Below, piece after piece: positions 23,266 to 32,917 of a stretch of 64,000 nt of DNA. The notes beneath the pieces are model-generated. The model ran no database searches and was not told the DNA's origin. It saw only the letters and a program-made list of their open reading frames with translations. The position numbers and the translations under genes are program-made. The DNA is taken from the NCBI GenBank assembly GCA_030650395.1, contig JAUSDY010000074.1, positions 62,001-126,000 on the forward strand, read 5' to 3'. Source of the stretch: Acidobacteriota bacterium (GTDB taxonomy: Bacteria; Acidobacteriota; Vicinamibacteria; Vicinamibacterales; UBA2999). Numbering within the stretch: position 1 is the first letter of the stretch; every line of letters begins with the position of its first letter.

Positions 23266-24599
23266 CGCCATGGCATCAGGTTTTCGATCCAGGTGATTCG
23301 CGTGAGGTCGTTGTAGATCACCGTGACCATCAGCGTCATCAGCAGCAGGAAGCCGACGAACAGCATCTTTTCCTTCATCTGAAGGCTGAAGTCGCGCCGC
23401 GAAATCGTCTCGACGGCCATGATGAAAATGTGGCCGCCGTCGAGCACCGGAATCGGCAGCAGGTTGAGCAGGCCGAGGTTGAGGCTGATGCCCGCCATCA
23501 GGCCGAGCAGCGCAATCCAGCCATTCTGGGCCGACTCGCCGGACAGTTGCGCGATGCCGACGGGCCCCATTAACTGTTTGGGTGACGCCTCGCCGGTGAC
23601 CAGGTCCCGGAGCGTGGCGAGGATCTGGCCGGCCATGTCGACGTTGCGCTGGATGCTCAAGCCAACTGCTTCGAGCGGTGTCGGCGTGAACGGGCGCGTC
23701 GCCTCGGTCATGTAGATCCCGATGCGCATGGCGTCGCCTTGCTTCACCGGCGTGACCGCGATGGTCTGATCGACGCCGTCGCGCCGCACCGTCATCTGTA
23801 CCGGCTCGCCGGGGTGCTTCGAAATCGCCTCGACGACCTGGGATCGAAACACCATGCGCTGGCCGTCGACCGCGCGGATCTCGTCGCCGGCCTTGAGGCC
23901 CGCCTTCTCCGCCGGCTCGCCCGCGATCACCGACGCCACGCTCGGGTAGACGTCGGGCAACACGCCAATCGTGCCCAGCTCGAACTTGGCGTTGCTTCTC
24001 GTCCGAAGCTCCGTCAGAGCGGGACGGATCTTGAAGCGCTCTTCCCTGCCCGCGCGCAGCACGACGACTTCGACCTCGCGCTCGGGCCGCGCCGCCACCG
24101 CCATGTCGAGGTGTTCCCACGTCTTGATGCCGGCCGTGCCGAGCTCGAGGATCTGATCGCCAGGCTGAATGCCGGCACGTTCTGCGGGCGAACCCGGCAG
24201 CACGGCGCCGACGACCGCAGGGCGATCGAGATAGGCGAGCACGTCCGCGCCCTGCATCAGCACGACGGCGAGCAGAACGACCGCGAGCACCAGGTTCATC
24301 ACCGGGCCGGCGAGCAGGATCTGGAACCGCTGCCACTTGCTCTTCGCCAGGAACTCGTCGTCGTTGCCGGTGTGCGGGTCGTCCGGATTTTCGCCCGCCA
24401 TCTTCACGTAGCCGCCGAGCGGGATGATGCTGATGCAGTACTCGGTGTCGCCGCGCTGGACCTTGAGGATCTTCGGGCCGAAGCCGAGCGAGAACGTGAT
24501 CACGCGGACGCCGTGCCAGCGAGCGAGAAGAAAATGGCCGAGCTCGTGGATGAACACGAGCACGCCGAGCACAAAGAGAAAGGCAAACAGCGTCGTCAC
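23262..24599 (-). CDS. rseP: RIP metalloprotease, site-2 protease family
   Basis: 445 residues. Zinc motif H18-E-L-G-H22 in the first transmembrane helix, two PDZ domains (around residues 115-190 and 205-290), and 'NLLPIPVLDGGHIF' with the third zinc ligand near residue 390. It cuts membrane-bound anti-sigma factors or signal peptides within the membrane. It is last in the operon uppS-cdsA-dxr-rseP, the common bacterial arrangement. About 60 bases with an ACAAACC palindrome separate it from dxr. Confidence 0.95.
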   Translation of the reverse strand: MTTLFAFLFVLGVLVFIHELGHFLLARWHGVRVITFSLGFGPKILKVQRGDTEYCISIIPLGGYVKMAGENPDDPHTGNDDEFLAKSKWQRFQILLAGPVMNLVLAVVLLAVVLMQGADVLAYLDRPAVVGAVLPGSPAERAGIQPGDQILELGTAGIKTWEHLDMAVAARPEREVEVVVLRAGREERFKIRPALTELRTRSNAKFELGTIGVLPDVYPSVASVIAGEPAEKAGLKAGDEIRAVDGQRMVFRSQVVEAISKHPGEPVQMTVRRDGVDQTIAVTPVKQGDAMRIGIYMTEATRPFTPTPLEAVGLSIQRNVDMAGQILATLRDLVTGEASPKQLMGPVGIAQLSGESAQNGWIALLGLMAGISLNLGLLNLLPIPVLDGGHIFIMAVETISRRDFSLQMKEKMLFVGFLLLMTLMVTVIYNDLTRITWIENLMPWR

Positions 24600-24602
24600 A
24601 AA

Positions 24603-24672
24603 AAACCTCGTGGGGATAAACCTTTGGTGGGGACAAACCCACTCGTGGGGACAAACCTTTAGGTTTGTCCTT
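24603..24672. repeat. ACAAACCT..AGGTTTGT palindrome array
   Basis: Three half-copies of GGGGACAAACC and one full ACAAACCTTTAGGTTTGT. The last codons and the TAA stop of dxr (24659-24661) are inside it. Confidence 0.88.
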
Positions 24673-25882
24673 TGACATTTGATTCTAACTCCCGGGCGAG
24701 CTCCAAGGCATGCGAGCGGGCCCAGGCGTCGACCCGCCGAACCTCGGCCAATGAAGCGGCCGGCTCAGGCGTGTGGGCAGCCATGGTTTGGGCAATGACG
24801 TCGGGAATGCCGGTAAAGCCCAGCCGTCCTTCTAAGAAAGACGTGACGGCGACTTCGTTGGCCGCGTTCAAGACGATGGGCAGGCTGCGCTGCACCCGGG
24901 GTCCCCGCGACGCGTTTTCTGCGTCGTGGGGTGGGGGTTCGAGCGCGCGGTAGGCCAGCTTCAGGCAGGGGAAATCGTCCCAGGCGGGCTCATGGAATTC
25001 GAGCGGACCGACCCGGGTGAGATCGAGAAACGGCACCGGCGCGTCCCAGCGATCGGGATACGCAAACGCGTACTGGATCGGCAGGCGCATGTCGGTGATG
25101 CCGAGCTGCGCGACGATCGATCCGTCCTTCAACTCGACCATCGAATGCACGATCGACTGCGGGTGGACCAGCACGTCGATCTGAGCGGCGGCGACGCCGA
25201 ACAGCCAGTGCGCCTCGATCACCTCCAGGCCTTTGTTCATCAGCGTCGCCGAATCGATCGTAATCTTCGGCCCCATCTGCCACGTCGGATGCTTCAGGGC
25301 GTCTGCGGCCGTCACTTCTCCCAGCGCCGCCAGCGACCGGCCGCGGAACGGGCCGCCCGATGCGGTCAGGATCAGCCTGCGGATCTCGCTCGACGAGCGG
25401 CCGTGCAGGCACTGGTGAATGGCGTTGTGCTCGCTGTCGACCGGCAGGATCGTGACGCCCTTGCGCTTCGCCGCATCCATGACGAGGCCGCCGGCCATGA
25501 CGAGCACTTCTTTGTTCGCAAGCGCGATGGTCTTGCCGGCTTCGATGGCGGCAAGCACGGCGTCGAGCGCGGCCGTGCCGGACGAAGCGCACAGCACCAG
25601 GTCGACGTCGGGATGGGTCGCGATCTGGATGAGGCCGTCATTGCCGGCTCCGCAAACTTCGGCCGGCGAGCCGCCGAGCGCGGCGACCAGCTTGTCCATC
25701 GCCTCGCCGTTGCCCATGGCCACCGCGCGCGGACGGAACTCGAGGACCTGCTTCGCCATCACGGCGACGTTGGTCGCCGCCGCCAGCGCCACGACTTCGA
25801 CACGATCGGCGTGCGTGCGCGCCACCTCGAGCGCGCTAGTGCCGATGGAGCCGGTCGAGCCGAGTATGGCTATGCGCGTCAC
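24659..25882 (-). CDS. dxr: 1-deoxy-D-xylulose 5-phosphate reductoisomerase
   Basis: 407 residues. NADPH-binding 'GSTGSIGTSALEVARTH' at the start, 'ANKEVLVMAGG', metal-binding 'LPVDSEHNAIHQCL' and 'GPKITIDSATLMNKGLEVIE'. It makes methylerythritol phosphate, the first committed step of isoprenoid synthesis, supplying substrate for uppS in the same operon. Residues 313-330 ('PPPHDAENASRGPR') are encoded by a palindromic element (24895-24943) absent from the family, and the final residues GQT come from an ACAAACCT repeat. Confidence 0.96.
   Translation of the reverse strand: MTRIAILGSTGSIGTSALEVARTHADRVEVVALAAATNVAVMAKQVLEFRPRAVAMGNGEAMDKLVAALGGSPAEVCGAGNDGLIQIATHPDVDLVLCASSGTAALDAVLAAIEAGKTIALANKEVLVMAGGLVMDAAKRKGVTILPVDSEHNAIHQCLHGRSSSEIRRLILTASGGPFRGRSLAALGEVTAADALKHPTWQMGPKITIDSATLMNKGLEVIEAHWLFGVAAAQIDVLVHPQSIVHSMVELKDGSIVAQLGITDMRLPIQYAFAYPDRWDAPVPFLDLTRVGPLEFHEPAWDDFPCLKLAYRALEPPPHDAENASRGPRVQRSLPIVLNAANEVAVTSFLEGRLGFTGIPDVIAQTMAAHTPEPAASLAEVRRVDAWARSHALELARELESNVKGQT
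24895..24943. repeat. Palindromic element inserted in frame in dxr
   Basis: Stem CCCCGCGACGC, loop GTTTTCT, stem GCGTCGTGGGG. A second copy (39045-39083) lies in a glycosyltransferase gene. The two differ at one paired position, G-C against C-G, keeping the stem. Confidence 0.85.
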
Positions 25883-26661
25883 ACGGTGCGCAGGAAAAAG
25901 TAGAACACCGGAGCGGCAAACAGCAACGCATCAATGCGATCGAGGACGCCGCCGTGGCCGGGAATCAACGCGCCGCTGTCTTTCATATCGGCCGCGCGCT
26001 TGAGCATGGATTCGAACAGGTCGCCGATGATGCCGGCCATGACAATGCCGAGGCCGAGCGCCGCCAGCCAGACCGGCGGGTAATTGGGCAGCCAGTAATA
26101 GCCCGCGACGGCGAGGAAGATCGGCGCGACCACGAAGCCGCCGAGCGCGCCTTCGCGCGTCTTCTTCGGGCTGCGAAGCGGCGCCAGCGGCGTTCGCCCG
26201 ATTGTGCGACCGACATAGAACTGTGCCGAGTCGCTGACCACGACCGTCGCGATCAGCAGCAGCACGGCCTCGCGTCCGCCAATGGCATGAATGCCGACCA
26301 GCGAGCCGAGCGGCAGGCCGATGTAAACCGGCGCCAGTATCGCGGCCGCGGTGTCAGCGAGCAGCGGCGGGCCGGTGCGAGCCGAAGTCAATACGTTGTT
26401 GGCGATCAGCGCCAGCGATACCGCCAGCACGAAAACGATGTCGACCCACTGGAAGGGTACCATCGCGCACGCCAGCAGTGTGGCGACGAGCGTCGTCCAG
26501 TACGGGATCTTTGCGCCGATTGCGGCGACGATGCGCTCGTACTCGATGAAGGCGAGGGCGGCGACGACGAGCGCGACGCCGAGCAGCGCGATCGAATTGA
26601 GGAACCAGATCAGCGCAAGGGCGACGGCGCCGAGCGCTAGGCCGCTTAGTAAGCGTGTCAT
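25879..26661 (-). CDS. cdsA: Phosphatidate cytidylyltransferase
   Basis: 260 residues, about seven transmembrane segments. The CdsA signature is near the C terminus: 'GDLFESMLKRAADMKDSGAL' then 'PGHGGVLDRIDALL'. It makes CDP-diacylglycerol from phosphatidate and CTP in the inner membrane. The stop overlaps the dxr start (ATGA), so the two are coupled. Confidence 0.95.
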   Translation of the reverse strand: MTRLLSGLALGAVALALIWFLNSIALLGVALVVAALAFIEYERIVAAIGAKIPYWTTLVATLLACAMVPFQWVDIVFVLAVSLALIANNVLTSARTGPPLLADTAAAILAPVYIGLPLGSLVGIHAIGGREAVLLLIATVVVSDSAQFYVGRTIGRTPLAPLRSPKKTREGALGGFVVAPIFLAVAGYYWLPNYPPVWLAALGLGIVMAGIIGDLFESMLKRAADMKDSGALIPGHGGVLDRIDALLFAAPVFYFFLRTV

Positions 26662-26668
26662 GGGCTAT

Positions 26669-26744
26669 CGAGGGCTTGAGGGCTTAAGGGCTCGAGGGCT
26701 TGGGGCTTGCGCGCGTTTTGCCTTCTGCCTTCTGCCTTCTGCCT

Positions 26745-26746
<2 letters not shown>
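26669..26746. repeat. GAGGGCTT array followed by GCCTTCT array
   Basis: Five GAGGGCTT-type units (26669-26710) then four GCCTTCT units (26719-26746) between uppS and cdsA. The second word returns in inverted orientation on the other side of uppS (27562-27635). Confidence 0.9.
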
Positions 26747-27533
<787 letters not shown>

Positions 27534-27561
27534 GGAGTCGGTCGTTCGATGTTACTCGTCT

Positions 27562-27635
27562 AGAAGGCAGAAGGCAAAAGGCAGAAGGCAGAAGGCAAAA
27601 GGCAGAAGGCAGAAGGCAGAAGGCAGAAGGCAGAA
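27562..27635. repeat. AGAAGGC 7-bp array
   Basis: About ten units of AGAAGGC/AAAAGGC upstream of uppS. Confidence 0.92.
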
Positions 27636-27672
27636 ACAAAAAGACCGGCCCGGAGACGTCTCCAAGCCGGTC
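27636..27672 (-). terminator. Rho-independent terminator of the NHL-propeller gene
   Basis: Stem GACCGGC (27666-27672 on the minus strand) with GCCGGTC (27643-27649), then TTTTTG. An inner GGAGACGTCTCC adds to the stem. It lies about 45 bases past the stop codon of the gene to its right. Confidence 0.85.
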
Positions 27673-27680
27673 ATTTCCCT

Positions 27681-27718
27681 GTTAACTGTTAACTCTTAAC
27701 TCTTAACTCTTAACTCTT
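27681..27718. repeat. TTAACTC 7-bp array
   Basis: Five units ending one base before the stop codon of the NHL gene. Same word as 21961-22074. Confidence 0.9.
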
Positions 27719-28963
27719 CTACTGTCCAGTAGGCCAGGCCGGAACACCCGACTTCGGCACCGCGCCCAGGCCCTTGAAGGTGAACTTCTGCAGGCGCCGG
27801 CCCGTGTAGGTTTCGGTCGTGTAGATGTTGCCCTTCGAGTCGACGGCGATGCTGTGCACGCCCAGGAACATGCCGGGCTGCCGGCCGCCGTAGCCGAAGT
27901 TGTAGAGCTCTTCCATCGACTGGCGGTCGAATACGCGCACGTGCTCGTTGACGCCGTCGGCCATGTAGAGAAAGCGCTGCTGCGGATCCTTCGAGAAGGC
28001 GACGTCCCAGACCGACCCGTCGGCGCGCGTGTCCTTGGCCACCCACACTTCCTTCACAAACTTGCCTTCGCTGGTGAAGATCTGGAGGCGGTCGTTCGGA
28101 CGGTCGCACACGTAGACCAGACCGTCGTTCGCCCTCTCCGCGCAGTGCACGGGCGTGCGGAACTGCTTCGCGATCGGCGCGGCCGGGTCGTAGGGTCCGA
28201 GGTTGTCGTCGGTCGGCGGATTGCCGTAGGCGCCCCAGAACCGCTTGATCTTGCCGTTGTCGAGGTCGATCACGGCCACGCGGTGATTGAAGTAGCCGTC
28301 GGCCACATAGCCTTCGTTCGCCTTCGGATCGATGAAGATTTTTGCGACGCGGCCGAAGTTGTTCATGTCCATGCTGTTGGCCACGAAGCTCGGCTTGGCG
28401 CCCGGCGCGCCGCCTTCCTTGAGTCGCGCGTTCTTCTTGCCATATTGCGCCACGAACTTGCCGTCGCGCGTGAACTTCAGGATGTGGGCGTCAGGGCCGC
28501 CGTTGCCGCCGATCCACACGAAGCCCTTGTGATCGACGACGATGCCGTGGTTGCTCTCCGGCCAGTCGTACGAGTTGTCCTTCGGCTGACCGCCCCAGCT
28601 GCCGACGAGATTGCCGGCCGCATCGAACTCGAGCACCGGCGGCGCCGCCGAGCAGCATTCGCCAACCCGGGGGGCGCCTTCCTTGCGGACGGCGAGCTCG
28701 GTGGGGGGCAGTTGCCCGGGATCGTTGCCGCGGTGAATGATCCACACGTGATCGTCGGCGGAGATGCCGACGCCGATGGTCATGCCCAGAAGCCAGTTGC
28801 TGGGCATCGCCTTGGGCCAGAACGGATCGGTCTCGAACCTCGGCGCCTGCGTGGTCTGAGCCGAGACGTTGTCGATGACCATCTGACCGACGCCCATTGC
28901 CAGCAGGATGGCGACAAACGCCGCACTTACGTAAAGCTTGCGATTCTTCGTTACCCGTTCCAT
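27719..28963 (-). CDS. Exported NHL-repeat six-bladed beta-propeller protein
   Basis: 414 residues from the ATG at 28963, which has a GAGGGGAG ribosome site; a longer frame upstream is ignored. N-terminal anchor/signal (residues 8-32). NHL blades are seen as 'SNHGIVVDHKGFVWIGGNGG', 'VAVIDLDNGKIKRFWG', 'LVYVCDRPNDRLQIFTSEGK' and 'VHSIAVDSKGNIYTTETYTG'. It resembles peptidylglycine-lyase-like propellers of Acidobacteria, with unknown function. It is divergent from the HupE-like gene, with a 61-base shared control region. Confidence 0.85.
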   Translation of the reverse strand: MERVTKNRKLYVSAAFVAILLAMGVGQMVIDNVSAQTTQAPRFETDPFWPKAMPSNWLLGMTIGVGISADDHVWIIHRGNDPGQLPPTELAVRKEGAPRVGECCSAAPPVLEFDAAGNLVGSWGGQPKDNSYDWPESNHGIVVDHKGFVWIGGNGGPDAHILKFTRDGKFVAQYGKKNARLKEGGAPGAKPSFVANSMDMNNFGRVAKIFIDPKANEGYVADGYFNHRVAVIDLDNGKIKRFWGAYGNPPTDDNLGPYDPAAPIAKQFRTPVHCAERANDGLVYVCDRPNDRLQIFTSEGKFVKEVWVAKDTRADGSVWDVAFSKDPQQRFLYMADGVNEHVRVFDRQSMEELYNFGYGGRQPGMFLGVHSIAVDSKGNIYTTETYTGRRLQKFTFKGLGAVPKSGVPAWPTGQ

Positions 28964-29024
28964 CGTGGCTCCCCTCTCAACAAGTGCCTTTGAGCGGGCG
29001 CCAGTATACTTGGGACCGTCCAGC

Positions 29025-30431
29025 ATGTCGAGCACGCGAATCACCAGCATACTGTTGATCCGATTGGGCGTGGTGACGGCCCTGCTCGTCGCCTTGGCGC
29101 CGCGCCTCGCGGCCCACGAAGTCCCGAACGAGGTCACCGTTTTCGGGTTCGTACGGCCCCAGGCTCAGACCCTCACGCTGCTGCTGCGCGTGCCGCTCAA
29201 GTCCCTCAGGGACATCGACATACCAACCTACAGCAACGGGTTTCTCGATTTCTCCCGGGTCGACCAGGCCCTGAAGGACGCCACGACTCTCTGGCTCCGC
29301 GACTACATCGAGCTGTACGAAGACGGCCGCCGCCTGGCCGCCCCCGTGACGACCGCGACGCGAGTCTCGCTGCCGTCCGATCGCTCCTTCGACTCGTTCG
29401 ACACCGCGCTTGCCAACCTCATCAGCGGACCGCGCCTCGGGCAGGAAACGCAAATCTACTGGGAACAGGGCATGCTCGACGTCGCGCTCGAGTACGCCAC
29501 CTTGTCCGACCAGTCGGACTTCGCCATTCGTCCGGGCCTGACGCGGCTCGGCCTGCGGGTGAACGTCATATTGCGCTTCTTGCAGCCAGGCAAGTCCGAA
29601 CGCGTCTTCGACGTCCACGCCGACACCGGCATCGTCCATCTGGATCCACGCTGGCACCAGGCGTTCTACCTGTTTGCGAAGGAAGGTTTCTTTCACATTC
29701 TCGACGGGATCGATCACCTGCTGTTCCTGTTGTGCCTGGTGATCCCGTTCCGCCGCTTTCGCCCGCTCGTGGTCGTGATCACGGCATTCACCGTGGCGCA
29801 TTCGGTGACACTCATCGCCTCCGCCTACGGGATGGCGCCAAACAGCCTGTGGTTCCCGCCGCTGATCGAAACGCTGATCGCGATCTCGATCCTCTACATG
29901 GCCTTCGAGAACATCATCGGCGCCAGGCTGGAGCGCCGCTGGGTCATGACCTTCGGCTTCGGGTTGATCCACGGCTTCGGGTTCTCGTTCCTGCTGCGCG
30001 AGCGGCTGCAGTTTGCGGGAGAGCATCTCGTCACGTCGCTGCTGGCCTTTAACGTGGGAGTCGAGATCGGCCAGCTGCTCGTGCTCGTGATCACGATTCC
30101 ACTGCTCACGCTGATCTTCCGGTTTGTCGTGGCGGAGCGGATCGGCACCATCCTGATGTCGGCGCTGGTCGCGCACACGGCGTGGCACTGGGCAACCGAG
30201 CGCGGCGCTCGGTTGCTGCAATATCGCTGGACCGGGATCGAAATGTCGGATGTCGCCGCCTTCTTGCGACTCGCGATGGTGATCGTCGCCGCGGGATTTC
30301 TGATGTGGCTGATGTCGCTCTGGATAGGCGGTTCCTCTTGGATAGGTGGTTCCTCACGGAGGTTCCGTACGGAGGTTCCTCCCGATGGTTCCGACGGCGG
30401 TTCTGCGAACCCTCGTAAAGAACCTTCGTAA
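29025..30431 (+). CDS. HupE/UreJ-like membrane protein
   Basis: 468 residues from the ATG at 29025. Signal peptide to 'LAAHEVPNE', a periplasmic domain of about 190 residues, then a seven-helix HupE/UreJ_2 domain: 'FHILDGIDHLLFLLCLVIPF', 'AFTVAHSVTLIASAYG', 'FGLIHGFGFSFLL' and 'AFNVGVEIGQLLVL'. Relatives are linked to nickel or other metal handling, but most members are uncharacterised. The final 35 residues ('WIGGSSRRFRTEVPPDGSDG') and the stop come from a GGTTCCTCACG repeat array, so the native protein probably ended near residue 430. Confidence 0.85.
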   Translation: MSSTRITSILLIRLGVVTALLVALAPRLAAHEVPNEVTVFGFVRPQAQTLTLLLRVPLKSLRDIDIPTYSNGFLDFSRVDQALKDATTLWLRDYIELYEDGRRLAAPVTTATRVSLPSDRSFDSFDTALANLISGPRLGQETQIYWEQGMLDVALEYATLSDQSDFAIRPGLTRLGLRVNVILRFLQPGKSERVFDVHADTGIVHLDPRWHQAFYLFAKEGFFHILDGIDHLLFLLCLVIPFRRFRPLVVVITAFTVAHSVTLIASAYGMAPNSLWFPPLIETLIAISILYMAFENIIGARLERRWVMTFGFGLIHGFGFSFLLRERLQFAGEHLVTSLLAFNVGVEIGQLLVLVITIPLLTLIFRFVVAERIGTILMSALVAHTAWHWATERGARLLQYRWTGIEMSDVAAFLRLAMVIVAAGFLMWLMSLWIGGSSWIGGSSRRFRTEVPPDGSDGGSANPRKEPS

Positions 30432-30465
30432 GGGAACCCTCGTCCGGAACGCTCGTGAGGAACTA
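30329..30465. repeat. 13-bp array in two inverted halves between hupE-like gene and truA
   Basis: The left half has GGTTCCTCACGGA-type units, the right half GGAACCCTCGTCC-type units. Both convergent genes end inside it (stop codons at 30429-30431 and 30463-30465). Confidence 0.9.
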
Positions 30466-31269
30466 GTAAGTGACCCTCCACAGCATCAAGCCGTGTGCGG
30501 GTGCCGTCTGTCCCGTACGCGCGCGATCCCCTGAACTGATGATTACCGCCATCTGCTCGGGCGGAATGTTGCCGCGGCCGATATCCACCAGCGTCCCGAC
30601 GATGGTGCGGACCATGTGCCGGAGGAATCCGTTGCCGGTGATCTCGAATCGCAGCAGCCGCGCGGCCGATCGGTCGGCGCGGCTCTCGAGATCTGGCAGT
30701 GCGACCGGCTGATCGGAATTGATGTCGACTTCCACAAGCTCCGCGGCGAGCATCCGTCTGACGGTGGTCTTCACGTCGCTGCCGCTGCCCTGGAATGCGG
30801 AGAAATCGTGCTGCCCGACGAGTGACGCGGTGGCCGCGACCATGCGATCCAGATCGAGCGCCTGCGGCACGTGCCACACGACGTGGCGGATAAACGGGTT
30901 GGGCGCCGGCCCGTTCCAGATCGCATAGCGATACGTCTTGGTCTTGGCGTGGACCCGCGCGTCGAAGCCGTCGAACGTCTCGTCGATGGCGCGGATGCGG
31001 ATGTCGCCCGCCTTCAGCCGCGCGTTGAGCGCGCGCAGCAGCTCGTCTAACGGGATTGGGTGATCGATCGTGACGCTCGCCACTTGCGCCGCCGCGTGCA
31101 CGCCGGAATCGGTGCGGCCGGCCGCGACAATGGCGTGGTGCGCGCCGAGGATCACCGCAAGCTCGTCTTCGATCGCCGCTTGAATGCTGTGCGCGTTGGC
31201 CTGCCGCTGCCATCCCGCGTAGGCGGCACCGTCGTACGCGATCGTGAGTTTCAACGTGCGCGGTGGCAT
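30463..31269 (-). CDS. truA: tRNA pseudouridine(38-40) synthase
   Basis: 268 residues. 'LTIAYDGAAYAGWQRQ' at the start and the catalytic Asp in 'AAGRTDSGVHAAAQV', with 'FLRHMVRTIVGTLVDIGRG' near the end. It modifies the anticodon stem-loop of many tRNAs. The stop codon is within the 13-bp repeat array. Confidence 0.95.
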   Translation of the reverse strand: MPPRTLKLTIAYDGAAYAGWQRQANAHSIQAAIEDELAVILGAHHAIVAAGRTDSGVHAAAQVASVTIDHPIPLDELLRALNARLKAGDIRIRAIDETFDGFDARVHAKTKTYRYAIWNGPAPNPFIRHVVWHVPQALDLDRMVAATASLVGQHDFSAFQGSGSDVKTTVRRMLAAELVEVDINSDQPVALPDLESRADRSAARLLRFEITGNGFLRHMVRTIVGTLVDIGRGNIPPEQMAVIISSGDRARTGQTAPAHGLMLWRVTY

Positions 31270-31317
31270 TGGCGGACAGGCTAACTGAATAGTGCCGCCG
31301 GTGCCAGAGCCCTCGCG

Positions 31318-32061
31318 CTAACGGCCGCCTGAGCGTTGGCTGGTGCGGTCGTAGATCCGCTTCTGCGTCATGGCCCGCGCCAGTCGGGAGCTCTCGACTT
31401 TCACCGTAACGTGGAGTCGGTCCTGCCCCGGAAAGATTGAAAGCGTCTCAGTGGCTTTGAGGCCGTCAGTAAACGCAATCTCTTTGTTGAGGCGGTCACC
31501 CGACCATTTGGTCCTTGTCTCGACCGTTTGGCCGGCCAATTGGTGCTTTTCCTTCTTGCCGTCGACCGCGAATGCCTGCGAGAGCCCGGTGCTGTCGGTA
31601 AACGTCACGGTCGCGGCCGATTGAATGATCGTAATCCGCGTTGGCGCCCGCATCGCCTCGATCATCGACGCTCGCATCTGTTTCATGCGCTCCCGATCCA
31701 TGCCCACCGCAGGACCGCCGCTCACGCCGCCGCGGCCGGCGCCGCCGCGACCCATGCCACCGCCACCTCCCGGCATTCCACCCCCACCCCCTGGTCTCCC
31801 GCCGCCGCCTCCAGGCGGCTGCCGGCGGCCCGCGCCCTTCTCGGCCGCGTTCTCCAATCCCTCGCTCAACTCGCTGTTAAGAGACCATTCACCAGTGAGA
31901 TCAGGCCCCACGCCAGTCTGTGCCTGTACTGCGCTGCCCGGCAAACCGGTCAGAATGACGGCCGTCGCAACGATCGCCAGCGGCCAGGGCAGGGTGCGGA
32001 CGCGCTTGAATCTCATGTGGCGGCTCTCGTTCTGTGACGCTTCAGTGTTCGTTTCGATCAT
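31318..32061 (-). CDS. Exported Gly-rich protein of unknown function
   Basis: 247 residues if translation starts at the ATG at 32061, which overlaps the preceding stop (ATGA); an in-frame ATG at 32016 would give 232 residues and a more compact signal peptide. Mature part: a short region with 'DLTGEWSLNSELSE', then a Gly/Pro linker of about 35 residues, then a beta-rich domain ('RITIIQSAATVTFTDSTGLS', 'TVETRTKWSGDRLNKEIAFT'). The 'GEWSLN' and 'TRTKWSGDRL' pattern recurs in acidobacterial exported proteins of unknown role. It is the last of four overlapping genes. Confidence 0.75.
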   Translation of the reverse strand: MIETNTEASQNESRHMRFKRVRTLPWPLAIVATAVILTGLPGSAVQAQTGVGPDLTGEWSLNSELSEGLENAAEKGAGRRQPPGGGGGRPGGGGGMPGGGGGMGRGGAGRGGVSGGPAVGMDRERMKQMRASMIEAMRAPTRITIIQSAATVTFTDSTGLSQAFAVDGKKEKHQLAGQTVETRTKWSGDRLNKEIAFTDGLKATETLSIFPGQDRLHVTVKVESSRLARAMTQKRIYDRTSQRSGGR

Positions 32062-32489
32062 GGATGGGTGAGCGCGACCGTGACGGTCACCAGCTCGGTA
32101 AGTGTGCCGCCGTCGAAGACCTTGACGCAGTAGTCGCCTGCGTCGACCGCTGTCGAGAGCTGGGCGGCAGGCCCTGCGGGCGTAATCACCGACTGTGACA
32201 GCAGACACCCGCCGCCGTCGCTGCGAGGAATGCCGACGCCCAATCCGAGAGCGACCGTGGACGGAGGGCCGGCGGCTGTCAGAGTGACGCTGACAACGCC
32301 CGCGCGAGAGGCCGTGAAGAGCCGGGCCGCCCCGCCTAGTGGCGCGAATGACGTCGAGTAGGTTATCGAGACCGGCGAGGTCGCGATGGCGGTTGCGGAG
32401 GTCGGCGCCTCTACGCCTGTGCATCCGGCGCTCGCTGTCGCAGCGAATAAGAGCAACTCGAGAATGGAGCGACCGATCACGCGTCTCAT
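32058..32489 (-). CDS. Small exported lipoprotein, tandem paralogue 3
   Basis: 143 residues. Signal peptide with 'ATASAGC' as lipobox (Cys near residue 23). The mature part shares a pattern with its two upstream neighbours: a sandwich strand 'FTASRAGVVSVTLTAA', then 'ALGLGVGIPRSDGGGC', and a C-terminal 'DAGDYCVKVFDGGTLTE'. Two conserved cysteines probably form a disulfide. The pattern resembles bacterial pre-peptidase C-terminal (PPC) domains. Starts by ATGA overlap with the previous gene. Confidence 0.75.
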   Translation of the reverse strand: MRRVIGRSILELLLFAATASAGCTGVEAPTSATAIATSPVSITYSTSFAPLGGAARLFTASRAGVVSVTLTAAGPPSTVALGLGVGIPRSDGGGCLLSQSVITPAGPAAQLSTAVDAGDYCVKVFDGGTLTELVTVTVALTHP

Positions 32490-32917
32490 GGAAACACGAT
32501 GCGGATGGCGAACGACACGGGTTCGGTCAGGCTTCCAACATCGGCGATCCGCGCGCAGTAGATGCCTGGTTGCAGGTCGCCGGTGATCTGCGCGGTGAGC
32601 ATGGCGCCCGTCGTGACCGATGACGTCATCGCGCAGTCTGCTCCGCTCGGTATCCCCAGGCCGAGCCCGACGGTTGCCGGCACCGCCGGACCGTTCGCAC
32701 CACGGGCGAGACTCGCGAGCGTGAGCGTTGCGGTGCCTGCTTGCGATGCGGTGAACGAATAGAATCGGGAGCCTCCGACCGAGAGGGTGCCCGAGAACAC
32801 CACGACCCGAGCCGTCACGACCTCCGTCGTCGTTGGACTCGTCGGCGTTTCGGCCGTGCCGCAGTTCACGCCGAGGCCGATCGTTGCAATGAGAGAGAAA
32901 TGCGCGACTCGTCTCAT
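32486..32917 (-). CDS. Small exported lipoprotein-like protein, tandem paralogue 2
   Basis: 143 residues from the ATG at 32917, which overlaps the preceding stop (ATGA). Signal peptide ends near 'GLGVNCGTAE'. Shared pattern: 'SFTASQAGTATLTLASLARG', 'TVGLGLGIPSGADC' and 'DLQPGIYCARIADVGSLTEP'. No recognised enzyme motif. See the finding on the three-gene family. Confidence 0.75.
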   Translation of the reverse strand: MRRVAHFSLIATIGLGVNCGTAETPTSPTTTEVVTARVVVFSGTLSVGGSRFYSFTASQAGTATLTLASLARGANGPAVPATVGLGLGIPSGADCAMTSSVTTGAMLTAQITGDLQPGIYCARIADVGSLTEPVSFAIRIVFP